A DNA stretch of 64,000 nucleotides from NCBI RefSeq assembly GCF_031143425.1, contig NC_090445.1:1192726691-1192790690 (forward strand), given 5' to 3'. The DNA is from Pleurodeles waltl. Taxonomy: Eukaryota; Chordata; Amphibia; Caudata; Salamandridae. The translations under genes were made by a program, and so were the position numbers. Shown here piece by piece: positions 1 through 11,971 of this stretch. The notes beneath the pieces are model-generated. The model had not been told where the DNA came from and ran no database searches. It worked only from the letters and a program-made list of their open reading frames with translations. Position 1 is the first letter of the stretch. Each line of letters begins with the position of its first letter.

Positions 1-497
1 ACTATTTTCTAATAGTCCCAGCGACCCTCTACAAGGTCACATAGGTTTGGGGTCCATTCGTGGTTCGCATTCCACTTCTGGAGTATATGGTTTGTGTTGC
101 CCCTATCCCTATGTTTCCCCATTGCATCCTATTGTAACTATACATTGTTTGCACTGTTTTCTAAGACTATACTGCATATTTTTGCTATTGTGTATATATA
201 TCTTGTGTATATTTCCTATCCTCTTACTGAGGGTACACTCTAAGATACTTTGGCATATTGTCATAAAAATAAAGTACCTTTATTTTTAGTATAACTGTGT
301 ATTGTGTTTTCTTATGATATTGTGCATATGACACTAAGTGGTACTGTAGTAGCTTCACACGTCTCCTAGTTCAGCCTAAGCTGCTCTGCTAAGCTACCAT
401 TATCTATCAGCCTAAGCTGCTAGACACCCTATACACTAATAAGGGATAACTGGGCCTGGTGCAAGGTGCAAGTACCCCTTGGTACTCACTACAACAT
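1..497 (+). mobile_element. 3' part of a Gypsy family A LTR
   Basis: The sequence matches the 3' part of the complete LTR at 41,439-44,437 from about 43,935 onward: the block 'gtttggggtccattcg', the poly(A) region and the 'cctaagctgct' repeats occur in the same order. Similarity ends near 497, before the CCTACA terminus seen in the intact copies. The rest of the element lies left of the window or was lost. It abuts the interior of an L1 reverse transcriptase frame, so an LTR element probably entered or recombined with that LINE. Confidence 0.85.
265..287 (+). promoter_or_regulatory. LTR poly(A) signal inside a hairpin
   Basis: AATAAA lies in a perfect 10-bp inverted repeat: stem AAAAATAAAG, loop TAC, then the complementary stem. 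AATAAA is therefore present on both strands. The same hairpin recurs at 7,352-7,372, 15,756-15,776, 44,188-44,210 and 62,876-62,898. Confidence 0.7.
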
Positions 498-528
498 ATA
501 TATAGGACCATTCTAAACTATTGAACGC

Positions 529-2021
529 TTATTCGAAGTTCACCGCAAAGATCACTGCCTCTGTCTTATTATAGGTACTATCTTCCAGCAAAGAGAATAG
601 TTGTCGAATATTTATGGCCGTGCATCGTCCAGGAATAAACCTGGCCTGGTCAGCATGGATTAGCCTGTGCATATGTGGTAAAAGGCGTGTCGTAAGTATT
701 TTGTAGTCCACAGATAGCATAGACAGGGGTTGATAAGAGGTCACCTTAGCGGGTGGTTTCCTAGGTTTCAGGAGTGGGACAATGAGGGCCTCCCGCGATG
801 GCAAAGGAACGGTTCCAACCGACCTAGCTGCTTCATACATGTCTACCAGTCGTGGTCCTAAGGTAGTCACAAATGCAGAATAAAACTCAACAGGTAGACC
901 GTCCAAGCCCAGAGCCTTATTCTGTGCCATACTATCTATGGCAGCCTTCAACTCTGATAATTCTATTGCCTGACCTAGGGCCTCATCGTAAAGCTCTGAC
1001 ACCGTAAGAAGGTTGGTGTGTGACAAGAACTCTTGGGTATACGAGATGGTAGTGTGTGTTTTGCTTTAATAAAGCTCTAAATAATAATCAAAAAACTCCT
1101 GATTGATGGCAGCCTGACAATGGACCCCTTATGACTGCCTTGAAGGCATCCCATTCTAGAAGTCTTGTGTCTGTGGTACCCTTGTTTTCATTAAAGTAGG
1201 CAGTCATTGCAGCTGCAGTGTCTGTCCTAAACACTTCGTCTTCTAATAATTCAGTTCGGAGTCGCCACATGGGCACTGGAAGACGGGGAAGTGTCCAGCT
1301 CAATTTCAGCAGTAGGGGGTTGTGGTCCGAGATCATTCTACACAAATACTCTGTTGCGCTGGTCGATTCGTGGACATCCAGGGAACAGAGGAAAGTGTCT
1401 AATCGTACATGTAAGTCATACAATGGGGAGAAAAAGAAATAATCTCTCCTGTCTGGTTGGTGAGTGCACCAAGAACCTATCAGTCCCCATTCCTGTTGCT
1501 ATTCTCCAAATGCCTTAGTGGTGCGTCTGATTGGGGATTCCTGCAGGGGGGTGCAATCTATTCAATGTTGTATCACAGATACAGTTAAAATCCCTGCTTA
1601 GTAATATGGATCCCATAAGATAGGAGGCCAATATCTCAGACAACATCCTCAAGAATCCGGGTTGATCAACATTAGGACCACACATCCTCCCTATCGCTTA
1701 TATCTCTCCCATCTAATCTACCTATAACAGGATTTATCTCCTCAAGGGTTCTATGACAGATGCTGTGTGTTGAAAAGGTACCCCAGGCTTAATCCAAATA
1801 AGGACCCCCCTAGCATAGGCAGAGTAAGTAGTGTAATAAATCCGTCTCCTCCATTTGCATTGCAGTGCTTTCCTTTCTTTAGCGTCTAGGTGCGTCTCTT
1901 GTAATAGGGCTATATGTTTTCCTCGCCTAGTGAGGTAGGACCATACTTTATGTCGCGTTCCCATTGGGGGCATCCCCCTGATGTTCCATGTGAGCACTTT
2001 AAGAGTAGTGGGGTCAGCCAT
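529..2021 (-). pseudogene. L1 ORF2 (endonuclease + partial reverse transcriptase)
   Basis: ORF2 of L1 elements encodes the nicking endonuclease and reverse transcriptase used for target-primed insertion. The likely start is the ATG at 2,021, followed at once by the endonuclease motif LTWNIRG and then LLQETHL (about 2,010-1,734). A later piece (1,423-1,088) carries the ISDHNP motif that ends the endonuclease active site. The RT piece (1,026-529) shows KALGLDGLPVEFY, SYQPLSMLSVDYKIL and HADQARFIPGR, which match L1 RT motifs, and ends just where motif A should follow. At least two frameshifts separate the pieces, and the catalytic aspartates and C-terminal region are gone. Not functional. Confidence 0.85.
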
Positions 2022-2639
2022 TAAAGAAGGGAAGGACAGAGTTTGGACATTGCGAAACACCCATGTTTGTCTCTATCTGGAGTACCTCGTAGAATAGCAC
2101 TAGCAAGTATTAAGATATGCAGCAGTGGACAATCCCCAACATATTAAACAGAAATTTCACCCAACTCCCACTTCCCAGGGCAAACAGTGTGAGCCGTTGG
2201 CTCTTACAGTCAACCATAACATATCCAACCATGGTCGTGCCCTCTAACACTCTGGCTTCATTCAGTGGGGGTTGGAAGCTCCATCCGCTCTCAGTCCCGG
2301 CCTCCAGGGCATCCACGCGGGGCATAAGGATTTGGAATTAGAACAAGATGTCATAATCCGTTCAATTAAGGGCTTCATCTCGCTGTCTAATTTGTAGCCA
2401 AGTAGGCAGCAGCCATGTTATCATGTGAATAGTGGTAACTGTTGTTCCGGCAGGTCTCAGATTAGATAATCTCGTCTGCTGAACGTGGGGGGATCACTGG
2501 TAAAATCTCTCTGGCAGTTGTCGAAGACATCTAGTCTCTGTCCGAGTCCGTGCCATCATCACTCATTTCCCTCAATGAGAGTCCAGGGTCAGTTGATGCT
2601 CCCCCCAAGGATGCTACTGCAGCTACAGTTGCCTGCCGA

Positions 2640-3620
2640 CCTCTTTGCACTTCCCGCGCTGTTAGCGACCCCAATGGCATCGTCTGGTTTTGTCTTCGAG
2701 CGCGAGGAGGGCGGTTCCTCTTCTGTAGATGAGGTGATCTACTCGGGCCAGGAGGGGCTGTCCTTCTGCCCAGTCCCAGGCCTCCTGGGGCATAGTGAAG
2801 AACTGTACTCCCGTAGGTGTTACTAATCGGAGTTGTGCCGGAATTGGATAGAATAGGCGATACCTGCATCCCTCAGTTTCTTTTTCACAGATGTAAAGGC
2901 CCCCCTCTGGCGCTGTACGTCCCTTGTGAAGTCAGGAAATATGGAGATTTTATTGTTGTCAACTGTTAGGTCACCACTTCTCCAAGCACATTGCAGTATA
3001 TATTCCTGTCCTTAAAGTGAAGCAGCTTTGCCACTACTGGCCTAGGGGAAGCCCCCGGCGGTTGCCCCCGCAAGGCGACTCTCTTGTGTGCGCTCAAAAG
3101 CAAAGAAAGGAGAGAGACCCTCCGGGGCAACCTCCCGCCTGATCCAGTCCTCCAGGTATTGTACCATATTGGGACCCTCACTTTCCTCCAGCAGCCCCAC
3201 TATTCTGATGTTATTGCGGCGCACTCTATTTTTCACATCTTCTGCTCTGCTCTCAAGAACATGCAGTTTAGATTCCATAGAGTCCATTCGTCCGCCTGCA
3301 GCCGCCACTGTAGGTAGTGTTTCAGATCTTTCTGTTTCTGTTGCTGTGACTCTCTCTCATAGGTGCCTGCGATCATCACGCAGCAATTCCAAATCTATAC
3401 CAATCGTATCAATCTTAAATTCCAGTGTTTCTCAGGATGCTGTATAGCCTGTAAAACATCCTGAAGTGTGGGGGCAGAGGATGTTGTCCTCGAGAGCTCA
3501 TCGAAGGCCTGTGCCAGTCTCTATTCAGCACCTCCCCTGCCGTGGGATCCTCTTGTTTCCTCTTCTCTCTTTTTCAGTGCTTTCCCCTTGGTTTAGTTGA
3601 ATGCAGCTGTCTTTGTAACT
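2640..3620 (-). pseudogene. L1 ORF1 (RNA-binding chaperone), decayed
   Basis: L1 ORF1p is a trimeric RNA-binding protein that coats the element RNA. Minus-strand pieces in shifting frames show, in order: a coiled-coil-like stretch (MDSMESKLHVLESRAEDVKN) running into RRNNIRIVGLLEE, the start of the RRM domain; then PPGASPRPVVAKLLHFKDR; then ISIFPDFTRDVQRQRGAF and KKKLRDAGIAYSIQF; then VQFFTMPQEAWDW near 2,790. This order matches the RRM and C-terminal domains of vertebrate L1 ORF1p. Frameshifts near 3,050 and 2,960 and a stop after HNSD break it. The original start codon is not recognisable. Confidence 0.75.
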
Positions 3621-4975
3621 TATTACTCCTCTGGAGCCAGCGAATGTTGCATGAGGATCTGCTTATTTGAGCGCTACGGGAGTCCTCCCCCCATCCTGCT
3701 AACAACAACTTGTCTTGTCGGGTTATCTAATATCCAGGCACCCTCGATGGCATGGCTTGCATGGGGGTCCCGTGTGTTCTGACAGAACTCTGCAGCACTG
3801 CCGGGGGAACCAACTGTCGCCCACTCCCAGATATGAGGTAAGAGACTCAACAATGGGTGTTCATTTAATACGGTTACAGCTGTCCAATCTCAAGCCTATA
3901 TGTGTGCTCCTCTGACCATTCCAGTCAGACTCAACTGTCTCCTCGTAGTGCCCAGTGGTTCCAGCATGATGCCAATTGTCTTTATGTTCAATCCCTCCGG
4001 AAACACGCTATAGTAGGGGTCCCTGTGCCCCCATAGGAGTTGCTGAGATATGCTTTGCCCTCTGGTGAGTATGCACACTGGTCTGGGCCTATTCTTCTCA
4101 GTCTCCAACTGGTCAGTGGTCAAGGCCTCCCCATAGTATCACACAGTCTCTGGTTTCAAGGCCCCCGAGGGACATGTCCCACTCTAGCCATACATCAGTA
4201 GCAGGGCCCCCAGCGTCTCCCCCCAAGGCTGGTCTCTGTGGGCCCCCCCCAAGAGTCTCTACCAGCAAGATGGTGTTCCCCCTGTACCTCGAAATCCGGG
4301 GAGGCCCTCATCATCCAGCGCAAGTGGCGGGGGCTGGCAGGGAGGACCCTCCAGAGAGAGGTGTCAATAAGATCTCGGCCCACTGTCCCCTCTGCCGGTC
4401 TCTGGGACTCACCGGCCAGCATCAGGCAGTTGCAGCCAAGTAGGTGTAAGCTTGCCGACCTCTCATGGGTCTCGCACCTGCAGGGTCCCCCACCTAGTGG
4501 GGAGAGCGTCCGAGATGCCCAAAGGGAAGGGGGGCCCGTGTGCCTTTCCACCGCTCACTCGCCCGGAGCCCCGCCATCGCCACACTCACCCCTGGGGCCT
4601 TCCTTCAAAGGCAGCAGCACCTGGTTCCCAAGCCCGAGGATGGTGGGGTCGTCCTCTGCCCACTGCAAGGCGGGTGGTGATGTGGTCTCCACCTCGGCCA
4701 CTCTCACTCCCCTCCGGCGCCTCACTTGCCCTACTGTGGCCCACAGCGTAGGCACTGCCACCATCTTGTCTCGAGGCGGTCCCCCATCAGAGTCTGCGTA
4801 CGCACGGCTCCCACATGGTCTCCGGATGCAACTCACCTAACTTGGGGCTACGTCCGGTCCCGGATCCCGGGTTCTTAACAGCAAGATATGGGTCACGTGG
4901 GGCCCGGCAGCTTGGAGTTCCGGAGTTTGCCCCGTAAGCCAATGTCAGCCAAGCCACACACCCCCATTCTGGTCC
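3620..4975 (-). other. L1 5' leader, GC-rich
   Basis: About 1.3 kb upstream of ORF1 on the minus strand. It is GC-rich and contains open frames up to 200 codons on both strands, none resembling a known protein. The position suits an L1 5' UTR and internal promoter. The frames are probably by-products of base composition. Confidence 0.5.
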
Positions 4976-4978
4976 CCC

Positions 4979-7598
4979 CCATGTAAGTCCCTAGTATATG
5001 ATACCTAGATACCCAGGGCATTAGGGTTCCAGGGGATCCCTATGGGCTGCAGCAGTTATTCTGCCACCCATGCAAAAGGTTCTGCAGGCCTGCCATTGTA
5101 GCCTGTGTGAAACTGGTGAATGCACCCGTTTTCACTACAGGTCACTAAACCTGGTCACTATAAGTCACCCCTATGGTAGGCCCTCTCAGCCCTAAGGGCA
5201 GGTTGCAGGTACCTGTGTGTGAGGGCACTAGCAGAGGTCTCCCCACAAACTCCAGGTCCATTTTCCTGGACTTTCTGAGTGCGCTACGCCATTTTACATG
5301 TGTACTGGACAAAGGTCACTACCTATGTCCAGCTACATAATGGTAACTCCGAACCTCTGCATGTTTGGTATCAAACATGCAGATACAAAACCTAATACTG
5401 TTGCAAGTATTGGGAGTATGATTCAATGTGCTCTGGGAGCTCCTTAGAAGACCCCCAGCATTGCTTCCACCAGTCTTACAGGGTTTTCTGGGCAGCCCAG
5501 CTGCTGTCAACCCTCAGACAGGTTTCTGCCCTATGGCTGCTTCATCTGATCAAGCCTAGGAAGGTCAGAACAAAGGATTTCCTTTGGGAGAGGGAGGAAA
5601 TACCCTCTCCTTTTGGAAATAGCCATGACTGGCTTGGGAGAGGTAGCCTCCCCAAGCCACTGGTTTGCTTTGAAGGGGACATTTGGTGTACTCTGTGCAT
5701 AAACCAGTCCACACCAGTTCAGAGAACCCCCAGAGCCCAATCTGGCACAAAACTGGACAATGGAAAAGGGAGTTACAACTGCCCATCACCACCCCAGGAG
5801 TGGTGCCCAGAGCTCCTCCAAAGGGTTCCTGGGTTCTGCAATTTTGTTTCCAAGGTTGGCAGGGAACTCTGGGAGCATCTGAGTGGCCAAGTCCCTCCTG
5901 ATAGGTGCTTACCTGGTTAGGTGACCAATCCCCCTTTCAGGGCTATTTAGGGTCTCTCTCCTTGGTGGGTCCTCAGATTCAGCTTGCAAGATTCCAGCCG
6001 GACTCCTCTGCAACCTCTGCTTTGACTTCTGGCCACTGGAACCGCGCCTGGACCCTCCAGGAACCGAGAAATGCTGCTACAACAAAGAAGACTCTTCTGG
6101 AACTTTGTTTCCACATTTTCTGCCAGCTTTGCAACATTTCCTCGACCGTGCATCCTCAGAAGTCTACAATTCTTCAGAAGAAGACGGAATTTCCCTTTGA
6201 GTGAAAGAGTCACTCTCCTGCAGCCACAGTCACCTACAACAAGTGAAGACCGGCTGCGTGGATCTCTCCTCATCTCGAGCTGCATGGATCCTGCATCACG
6301 GGTGGTGGTCTGGAGTAGTCCTCTTGGTCCTCTCTGCCAGCTCTCCAAGTTTGGTGGAGGTAAGCCTTTGCCTTCCCACGCAGGACAGTACGCCCCTGCA
6401 CAGCATCTGCTGCAGCTGCAAAGGCTTTTTGCAACTCCTTCATGGAACCTTCAGGCTACGCGTAGCTCCAGTGCCCAGCACTCCATCCTGTAAAGCACAG
6501 CCTTGTGAGGGGTTCTTTTGCGGCGTGGGATCCTCTTTTGCAGTGCTGCAGCGCCTCCTTCTATGACTCCTGTTTCCTTGGCCTGTGGGACTCCTGTTGG
6601 TGCTGCCTCTGCTCCTGTGGACTCTCTGCAATGCTGAGGGCTCCCTGTGACTCCCCCTCCTGGGTTGAGTCCACCTGGGCCTTGCTGGTCCCCGGCAGCA
6701 CCTCTTTTCTGCTAACCGCATGGTTGCCCTTGCCAAGGCTTGTTGGTGGAATTCCTGCACTGACACACATCTGCAATCTTCCTTCCAGCATGGGACTTCA
6801 TCCATCAGGAACTCTTCTCCAGCTCCAGGGCTGCTGTGCTGATCAGTTCTTCATCACTGTCGACCAACTCCTGCATCCATAGCTGGGTGGGTAGTAGCTC
6901 CTACTCCTCCTGGACTCCACTGTAACTCTTCAACTTGGTCCCCTCTCTCCACAGGTCTTCTTTCTTCAGGAATCCACTGCTGGTTTTCTTGCAGTCTTGT
7001 CTGGGTGTCTTCTTTTTCTTCTTATTCTCCTTTTCGGTGGTTTGGGGAAAATCCTGTGTTTTACTCCTGCATTCCTGGTTGCTGGAGGGTACTGTGTTAC
7101 TCACCTTTGTGGTTTTCTGATACCCCCTGTTCCCCGCTACACATTTTACTTACCGAGGTGGAGGTGCCTTTTTCGTATCCCATTTTTGTAGTACACGGTT
7201 TGGGCTCCCCCTAGGGTCATTATTGGTTATTGCTATTTACAATTTCTAACTTTTTCTATGCCGGTTTCTGATTACTAGTGTATATATTTAGTGTATTACT
7301 TACCTCCTTAGGGTGGGCTACCTTTCTAGTATTTTGTGGTGATTTGTTCCAAAAATAAAGTACCTTTATTTTGGTACAACTGAGTGTTTTCTTTCATGTG
7401 TGTAAGTGCTGTGTGACTACAGTGGTATTGCATGAACTTTCAATGTCTCTTAGATAAGCCTTGGCTGCTCATCCAGAGCAACCTCTAGAGAGCCTGGCTT
7501 CTAGACACTGCCTATACATCAATAAGAGGGGATACCTGGACCTGGTGTAAGGTGTAAGTACCTTGGGTACTTACCACACATCAGGCCAGCTTCCTAGA
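4979..7598 (+). mobile_element. Gypsy family C LTR, slightly 5'-truncated
   Basis: Long LTR related to but distinct from family A. It starts at sequence equivalent to about 280 bp inside the A LTR ('ccctagtatatg') and runs to TTCCTAGA at 7,598. It keeps the LTR landmarks: a TATTTAG promoter box (5,944-5,950) in the context 'GGCTATTTAGGGTCTCT', a candidate 5' splice site GAG|GTAAGC at 6,360, a pyrimidine-rich 3' splice site ending in AG at 6,994, and the poly(A) hairpin at 7,352. Short frames inside it are not convincing proteins. It is followed by a primer-site-like leader, so it was probably a 5' LTR. Confidence 0.8.
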
Positions 7599-7688
7599 TT
7601 GGTCGTTCAGCGGTGGGATAAGCACTTGCAATTGCCTTACCACTCTGTCACTTGGTACTTTCCACAGGAAAGACCACTCACTAGCTAT
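7599..7688 (+). other. Gypsy C primer-site-like sequence and leader stub
   Basis: Starts 'TTGGTCGTTCAGCGG' directly after the LTR end, in the place and with the look of the primer binding sites at 44,438 and 53,710. About 90 bp of internal sequence remain before Harbinger H1 begins, and the rest of the element is absent here. Confidence 0.6.
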
Positions 7689-7990
7689 GGATACCACCAT
7701 ATTATGGCAAACACACACACCAATCCGTCACTATTCAGCCACATACACAATTCCGCCAGCCCAAAGGTCAGTGATAAAGTGGTGGAATCAAAACCCACAC
7801 CGTTATGCAGGCAGAACAACACCCACCATATTATGGCCCACAAATCACCACAGCGGACACTCAATGGCGGTAAACCATTGGCGGTACATACCACGTGGTC
7901 AAAATACACACACTCAAACAAAACAACACCACATTGGACAATACTAACAACACACACCTGACACCCATACACACACCACACCCACACCAC

Positions 7991-7997
7991 TATAAAA
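7991..7997 (+). promoter_or_regulatory. TATA box of Myb1 in H1
   Basis: TATAAAA in 'accacTATAAAACACACA', 184 bp upstream of the Myb1 ATG. Equivalent boxes stand at 16,572 (H3) and, on the minus strand, at 15,291-15,297 (H2). Confidence 0.6.
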
Positions 7998-8180
7998 CAC
8001 ACACCCACATTACCCACAACCCTTTACGAATACAAACCATTAGCACGAGACATACACCACGACCACAGACGAAACCAGAGCCACACACTACCAACACCTA
8101 TACACCACCCACGTACCCCACATCATGCACTTCAACACATCACCCTACACACCCTCACCTACATACCTCACACAACACCC

Positions 8181-9690
8181 ATGGCACCACTAAGTCACCC
8201 CCGAATCTCAGGGGCGGAGCTAAGGGTCATGGTGGAGGAAATCATCAGGGTAGAGCCACAGCTATTTGGAGCAGAGGTGCAGCAGATATCTATAGCTAGG
8301 AAGATGGAGCTATGACGCAGAATCGTGGACACGGTCAATGCCGTGGGACAGCACCCATGAACTAGGGATGACATCAGGAAGAGATGGAACGACCTACAGG
8401 GGAAGGTACGTTCCATTGCACCAAGACACCAACTCGCTGTACAGAGGACTGGCGGTGGACCCCCACCTCCTCCCCTATAACTAAGAGGATGGGAGGAGCA
8501 AGTCCTGGCAATCATGTATCCTGAGGGCCTGGCCGGAGTAGGAGGAGGACTGGACTCTGGTAAGTCAACTCTCTACTACTACTACCCCCCTACCTGCATG
8601 CCATCACATACCCCCACCCTAACTCCCATCACTCCACCACTTCCCACACACCCCACCATCACATCTCACTCATCCCAATGCCAAGTACTGCATGCCATTC
8701 CAATGCATCGATACCACTCACAGACCTGCATGGACATATATCACTAAAGCATGCACACTAGAGAGAATCTGCTATCCCACCACATATCAATGTACACAAG
8801 TAAAAACTGCCTGGGCAAATACAAACAAATAGGGCAAGCCACAGACGCACAATATGTCAGACACAGAAACTATAACACAACATTTACATCCCCACAGGTA
8901 CCCCAGCCAATGTCAGCGGAGAGGAGGTGCTAGAAATATCCAGTCCCCCTACAGAAGAGGCCGACAGTGATGACAGCAACCCTGGACTTCAGGATCTGGA
9001 TGACCAACCTGGCCCATCAGGGACCTCTGGACAGCCGGTTACCCAGGCCCAGTCACAAACTAACACAGAGCCTCCCCCATCAGGAAACACTACCATAGCA
9101 CCCACCCAGTGTACCCATACCTCTGTCCCCAGGACACGTCAATCAGCAGTGTGTCCACCTCTACAAGGAATCCAAGGCACACCTCATACCCAAGACAATC
9201 AGGGACCTGGGGTCAGTGGCAGTGGGCACACGGTTCAGAGAACAGAGGCACAGGACAACAGGCAAACTTGGAGGAGTGCTGTGCACCAGCGGGAGGACAG
9301 GCCCAGAGAACTGACTCTCCAGGAGGCACTTGCAGAGATCCTGGGAGCATATCAACATTCCCAGCACACAATGGGCCAAATCCTGAAATAATGTGCAGGA
9401 GAACAGGCGGCTGCAGGAGGGACAGTACCAGGGGATCAGGGAGGACTTGCAGGCCATCAACACCACCCTGGTCTCCATAGCAGGGGTGCTGGCAGACATG
9501 GCCAATATTATGAGGGAGGCAGTCTCACAACAGTGGGCCCCTGCAACTAGCCAGACATCTGAACTGCCTTCCACCTCCGATCCCGCTAGTGGACAGGAGG
9601 CCTAGCCACGGGACCAACAGGCCACCAGCACCCCTCCCCCTGCAGAAAGAATACCACCCCGCAAACGTTCCCTGTGATCCAGATTGAAGC
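8181..9690 (+). pseudogene. Harbinger Myb1 (NAIF1-like Myb/SANT protein), H1 copy
   Basis: Harbinger elements encode a Myb/SANT DNA-binding partner that helps import the transposase and bind element ends. Exon 1 runs 8,181-8,559 to a GTAAGT donor; exon 2 begins at 8,898 after CCCCACAG. Exon 1 shows AELRVMVEEIIRVEPQLFG, SIARKMEL and TRDDIRKRWNDLQGKV, the three-helix Myb/SANT pattern of NAIF1-like proteins, then a proline-rich linker. Exon 2 is acidic, Ser/Pro-rich and ends in a helical region (ILGAYQHSQHTMGQIL). Stop codons in exon 1 (after KMEL, after QHP, in the linker), a frameshift near 9,390 and a TAG at 9,605 inactivate it. A poly(A) signal lies at about 9,916. Confidence 0.8.
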
Positions 9691-10202
9691 CAGAGACATT
9701 TGCCAAGATGACACCTGCCAGGAAATAAGACTCTCCTGATTGTCACCCTTGTGTCCCACATAGTCACCCTGTCCACTTTGAACTGCCATTGCTCCCCTTC
9801 CTATGTCCCCTTGAACAATGCATCTGTGCTACAAATAGACTGGAACAATACCCTGGACTATCCTCCATCATCACCCCAGCCCATTGCACATGCCCCTCTT
9901 TTTCTTAGCACTTCAATAAACACCCTTGGAAAAAATAGACGTATGGAGTATATACAATTTTCCAAATATGTATTCATTTAACCAGGTTCAAACATTGCAA
10001 TTCAGCTGTACAGTAAATTAGCATATGTTAATGACCTGTAGCTGGCTGCAGTGATCACACCAGGCACTATTGTGAGGCACCAACATCTGTAAAATGAATT
10101 GCCAAAGGGTACAGTAAGTGAGCATAGAAGTGGGAAATAACAGCATGCCAGTGCCACAGAAATTAAATAAGAAATGTGAAGTAACACTGTCTTACCTGTG
10201 TG

Positions 10203-10790
10203 TCATTGGAAGTACTGTCTGATGACTGCTGTTCTGTTGTCCTCATCCTCATCCCCTGCCTCCTCATCCTCACTGTCCACAGAGTCCACTGCTGCCATAC
10301 AGGCATCTCCAGCCTCCTCCTGCAGAAAAGGCACATGGCGTCTCAAGGCAAGGTTGTGCAACATGCAGCATGTAACTATTATCTGGCAGACCTTCTTGGG
10401 TGAGTAGCACAGGGATCCACCTGTTAGATGGAGGCACTGAAACCTGGCCTTCAGGAGGCCGAAGGTGCATTCAATGATCCTTCTTGTTCGCCCATGATTT
10501 CTGTACACCTGTTCATTTTGACATCGGGCAAATACAATATGTGTTGGGATATGTCCCATTGTATAGAACATGGCCTTCACTGAGGCCAAATCTTCCTCCT
10601 GGGGGAAAGCAGTGTAGCTGCACATGTGTTTAATCAGGGCAGACAACACTCTGGTCAGCACTATTGAGAACATTGGCTGTGACATTCCTGCTGCCAAGCC
10701 CACTGTCACTTGGAAAGAACCAGTTGCCAAGAAATGGAGCACAGATAGGACTAACACTATTGGGGTAGGAGTGCTTCGGTGTCTGCCCAA
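10203..10790 (-). pseudogene. Harbinger DDE transposase, H1 copy, internally deleted
   Basis: HARBI1-type transposases cut and paste Harbinger DNA using a DDE triad. This minus-strand remnant starts in the middle of the protein (LSVLHFLATGSFQVTV) and reads in one frame through GMSQPMFSIVLTRVLSALIKH to NEQVYRN, then jumps directly to HGRTRRIIECTFGLLKARF and on to an acidic tail ending IRQYFQ at 10,203. Compared with H2, the block with GALDGTHV at one end and GSVHDAF inside is missing, so two catalytic aspartates are gone. The junction keeps frame, which explains the long open stretch. The N-terminus is lost at the H1/H2 boundary. Confidence 0.85.
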
Positions 10791-10901
10791 CAAGGGACCT
10801 ACCCTGCCATCTTTGCTCTGGCCTAGGGGCATCCACAGTCCACATCCCCCACCCAGGTAACTCTTAACGCGCGCACAGCAGGAGTCAGATTCAGTACTCA
10901 C

Positions 10902-11504
10902 CCCCTTGTGCCTGCTGTGATGCCTTCAAGCGCCCACCCAACTCCGGATAGGCCAACGCCAGGATGCGGAACATCAGGGGGGTCATGGTGCGACGGGCAC
11001 CCCTTCCTCGTTGGGAGGCCAGCCCCAGCTGGGCCTCTGCCGTCTTCTTTGCCCAGCAGCGCAGGTCCTCCCACCTCTTACGGCAGTGGGTGCTCCACCT
11101 GTCAAAGACCCCCAGGGTCCGCACCTCCTTGGCGATGGCACACCAAATACCCTTTTTTCTAGTGGGTGCTGACCTGCAGGGAAAAGACAGCAGAAAAGGG
11201 ACTTAGTCACCCGTCCGGACAGTCACACTCATTGGCCACCAGATCCCACCCATCCCCTGACGCACATAGATTGACCACCTTACATGCAGCACTCTGCCCA
11301 GGACACCTCAGCCCCACCCCCCTACATGTGGCTTACACACACAGCACTCCAGACATTCACGCCCATGCATCATGCTCACAGTGTACTAACCGGTTTGTCT
11401 GGAGGACCGTAGAGTAACGTGTACTGGGGTAGGACCCCATCAACCAGTTTCTCCAACTCCGCCGCAGTAAAGGCAGGGGCCCTTTCCCCAGACACCCGAG
11501 CCAT
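10902..11504 (-). pseudogene. Harbinger Myb2 (MYPOP-like Myb/SANT protein), H2 copy, 3'-truncated
   Basis: Second DNA-binding gene of the element. Exon 1 (11,504-11,391) begins MARVSGERAPAFTAAELEKL and reads LVDGVLPQYTLLYGPPDKP to a donor CCG|GTTAGT. Exon 2 (11,173-10,902) follows CCCTGCAG and reads KKGIWCAIAKEVRTLGV, HCRKRWEDLRCWAKK and a basic tail, then stops at donor GTGAGT. The pattern LYGPP, W-I-KEV and CRKRWEDLR resembles the Myb/SANT domain of MYPOP-type proteins more than Myb1. Both exons are open, but the later exons seen in H4 (24,080-23,309) are absent because the element breaks off here. It is therefore a fragment, with an otherwise undamaged domain. Confidence 0.7.
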
Positions 11505-11971
11505 TGTCGCTTCCAGACACAGGTCACAGCAGCACTTGCAGTGTAGGTCCACTCCTGTTGAAGGTCAGGTAGCAAGTGGGTGAATAGATAGAAAATGGCA
11601 GTGGCGTCCGCGGCGATGCGTACCATCACCGCTGGCGTACATCTCCATTGGCACCTGGAACCCAAAGGGCCCAAGGATAACCAATGCGAAGTTGCGCAGC
11701 GGTCATCGACCGCCTACCATGACGGCACACAACGCCTGCGCAATTACCTCATTTCCACTTGTCCCTCCTCACAGGCCAGGCATCTGCCATTTCAGGGGAC
11801 CACAGGGCATGGCACCTAACTGCGTTACAGCAGACATTGGTACGGCAACTGATTTTAGGATTCACATTTTGTTTCTGTAAAGTTAAAAAAACAGCATTAG
11901 TGCAATAGATGTGGGAATGTGACCCTCTGCTCACCGTTCTCTTCCATAGCCTCCAACCGCTGAGGCTGCAT
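11505..11971. promoter_or_regulatory. Divergent Myb2/transposase intergenic region, H2
   Basis: About 470 bp between the divergent starts of Myb2 (-) and transposase (+). It ends with a candidate 3' splice site (TTCTCTTCCATAG, just upstream of the transposase ATG), implying a non-coding first exon. Parts of it are recognisable in H3 (20,055-20,350, 'ACTTGTCC' context), so it is element sequence. I see no clear TATA box. Confidence 0.4.

Larger units (their letters stand above)
498..4975 (-). mobile_element. L1-like LINE, 3' part missing
   Basis: Read on the minus strand, this stretch holds a GC-rich leader (about 4,975-3,620), a decayed L1 ORF1 (about 3,620-2,640) and an ORF2 with AP endonuclease followed by the first part of a reverse transcriptase (2,021-529). 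The RT is lost before its catalytic FADD-type motif, where LTR sequence (1-497) begins. No 3' UTR or A-rich tail is present. The many frameshifts indicate an old copy. The exact 5' end is uncertain by tens of bases. Confidence 0.8.
7690..10860 (+). mobile_element. Harbinger copy H1, truncated at both ends
   Basis: Contains Myb1 on the plus strand (8,181-9,690) and a convergent transposase remnant on the minus strand (10,790-10,203). The left edge begins at sequence equivalent to about 75 bp inside the intact end of H3 ('accatattatgg'), so the terminal inverted repeat is missing. The right edge meets H2 between about 10,790 and 10,900, cutting off the transposase N-terminus and any second Myb gene. 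Confidence 0.8.

Noticed and set aside
4195..4840. Overlapping open frames up to 200 codons on both strands
   Set aside because: They lie in the GC-rich leader of the L1; no recognisable domain, and both strands are equally open.
7700..8170. Coding frames rich in Thr/His/Pro
   Set aside because: They come from A/C-rich Harbinger subterminal DNA; the real gene starts at 8,181 after the TATA box.
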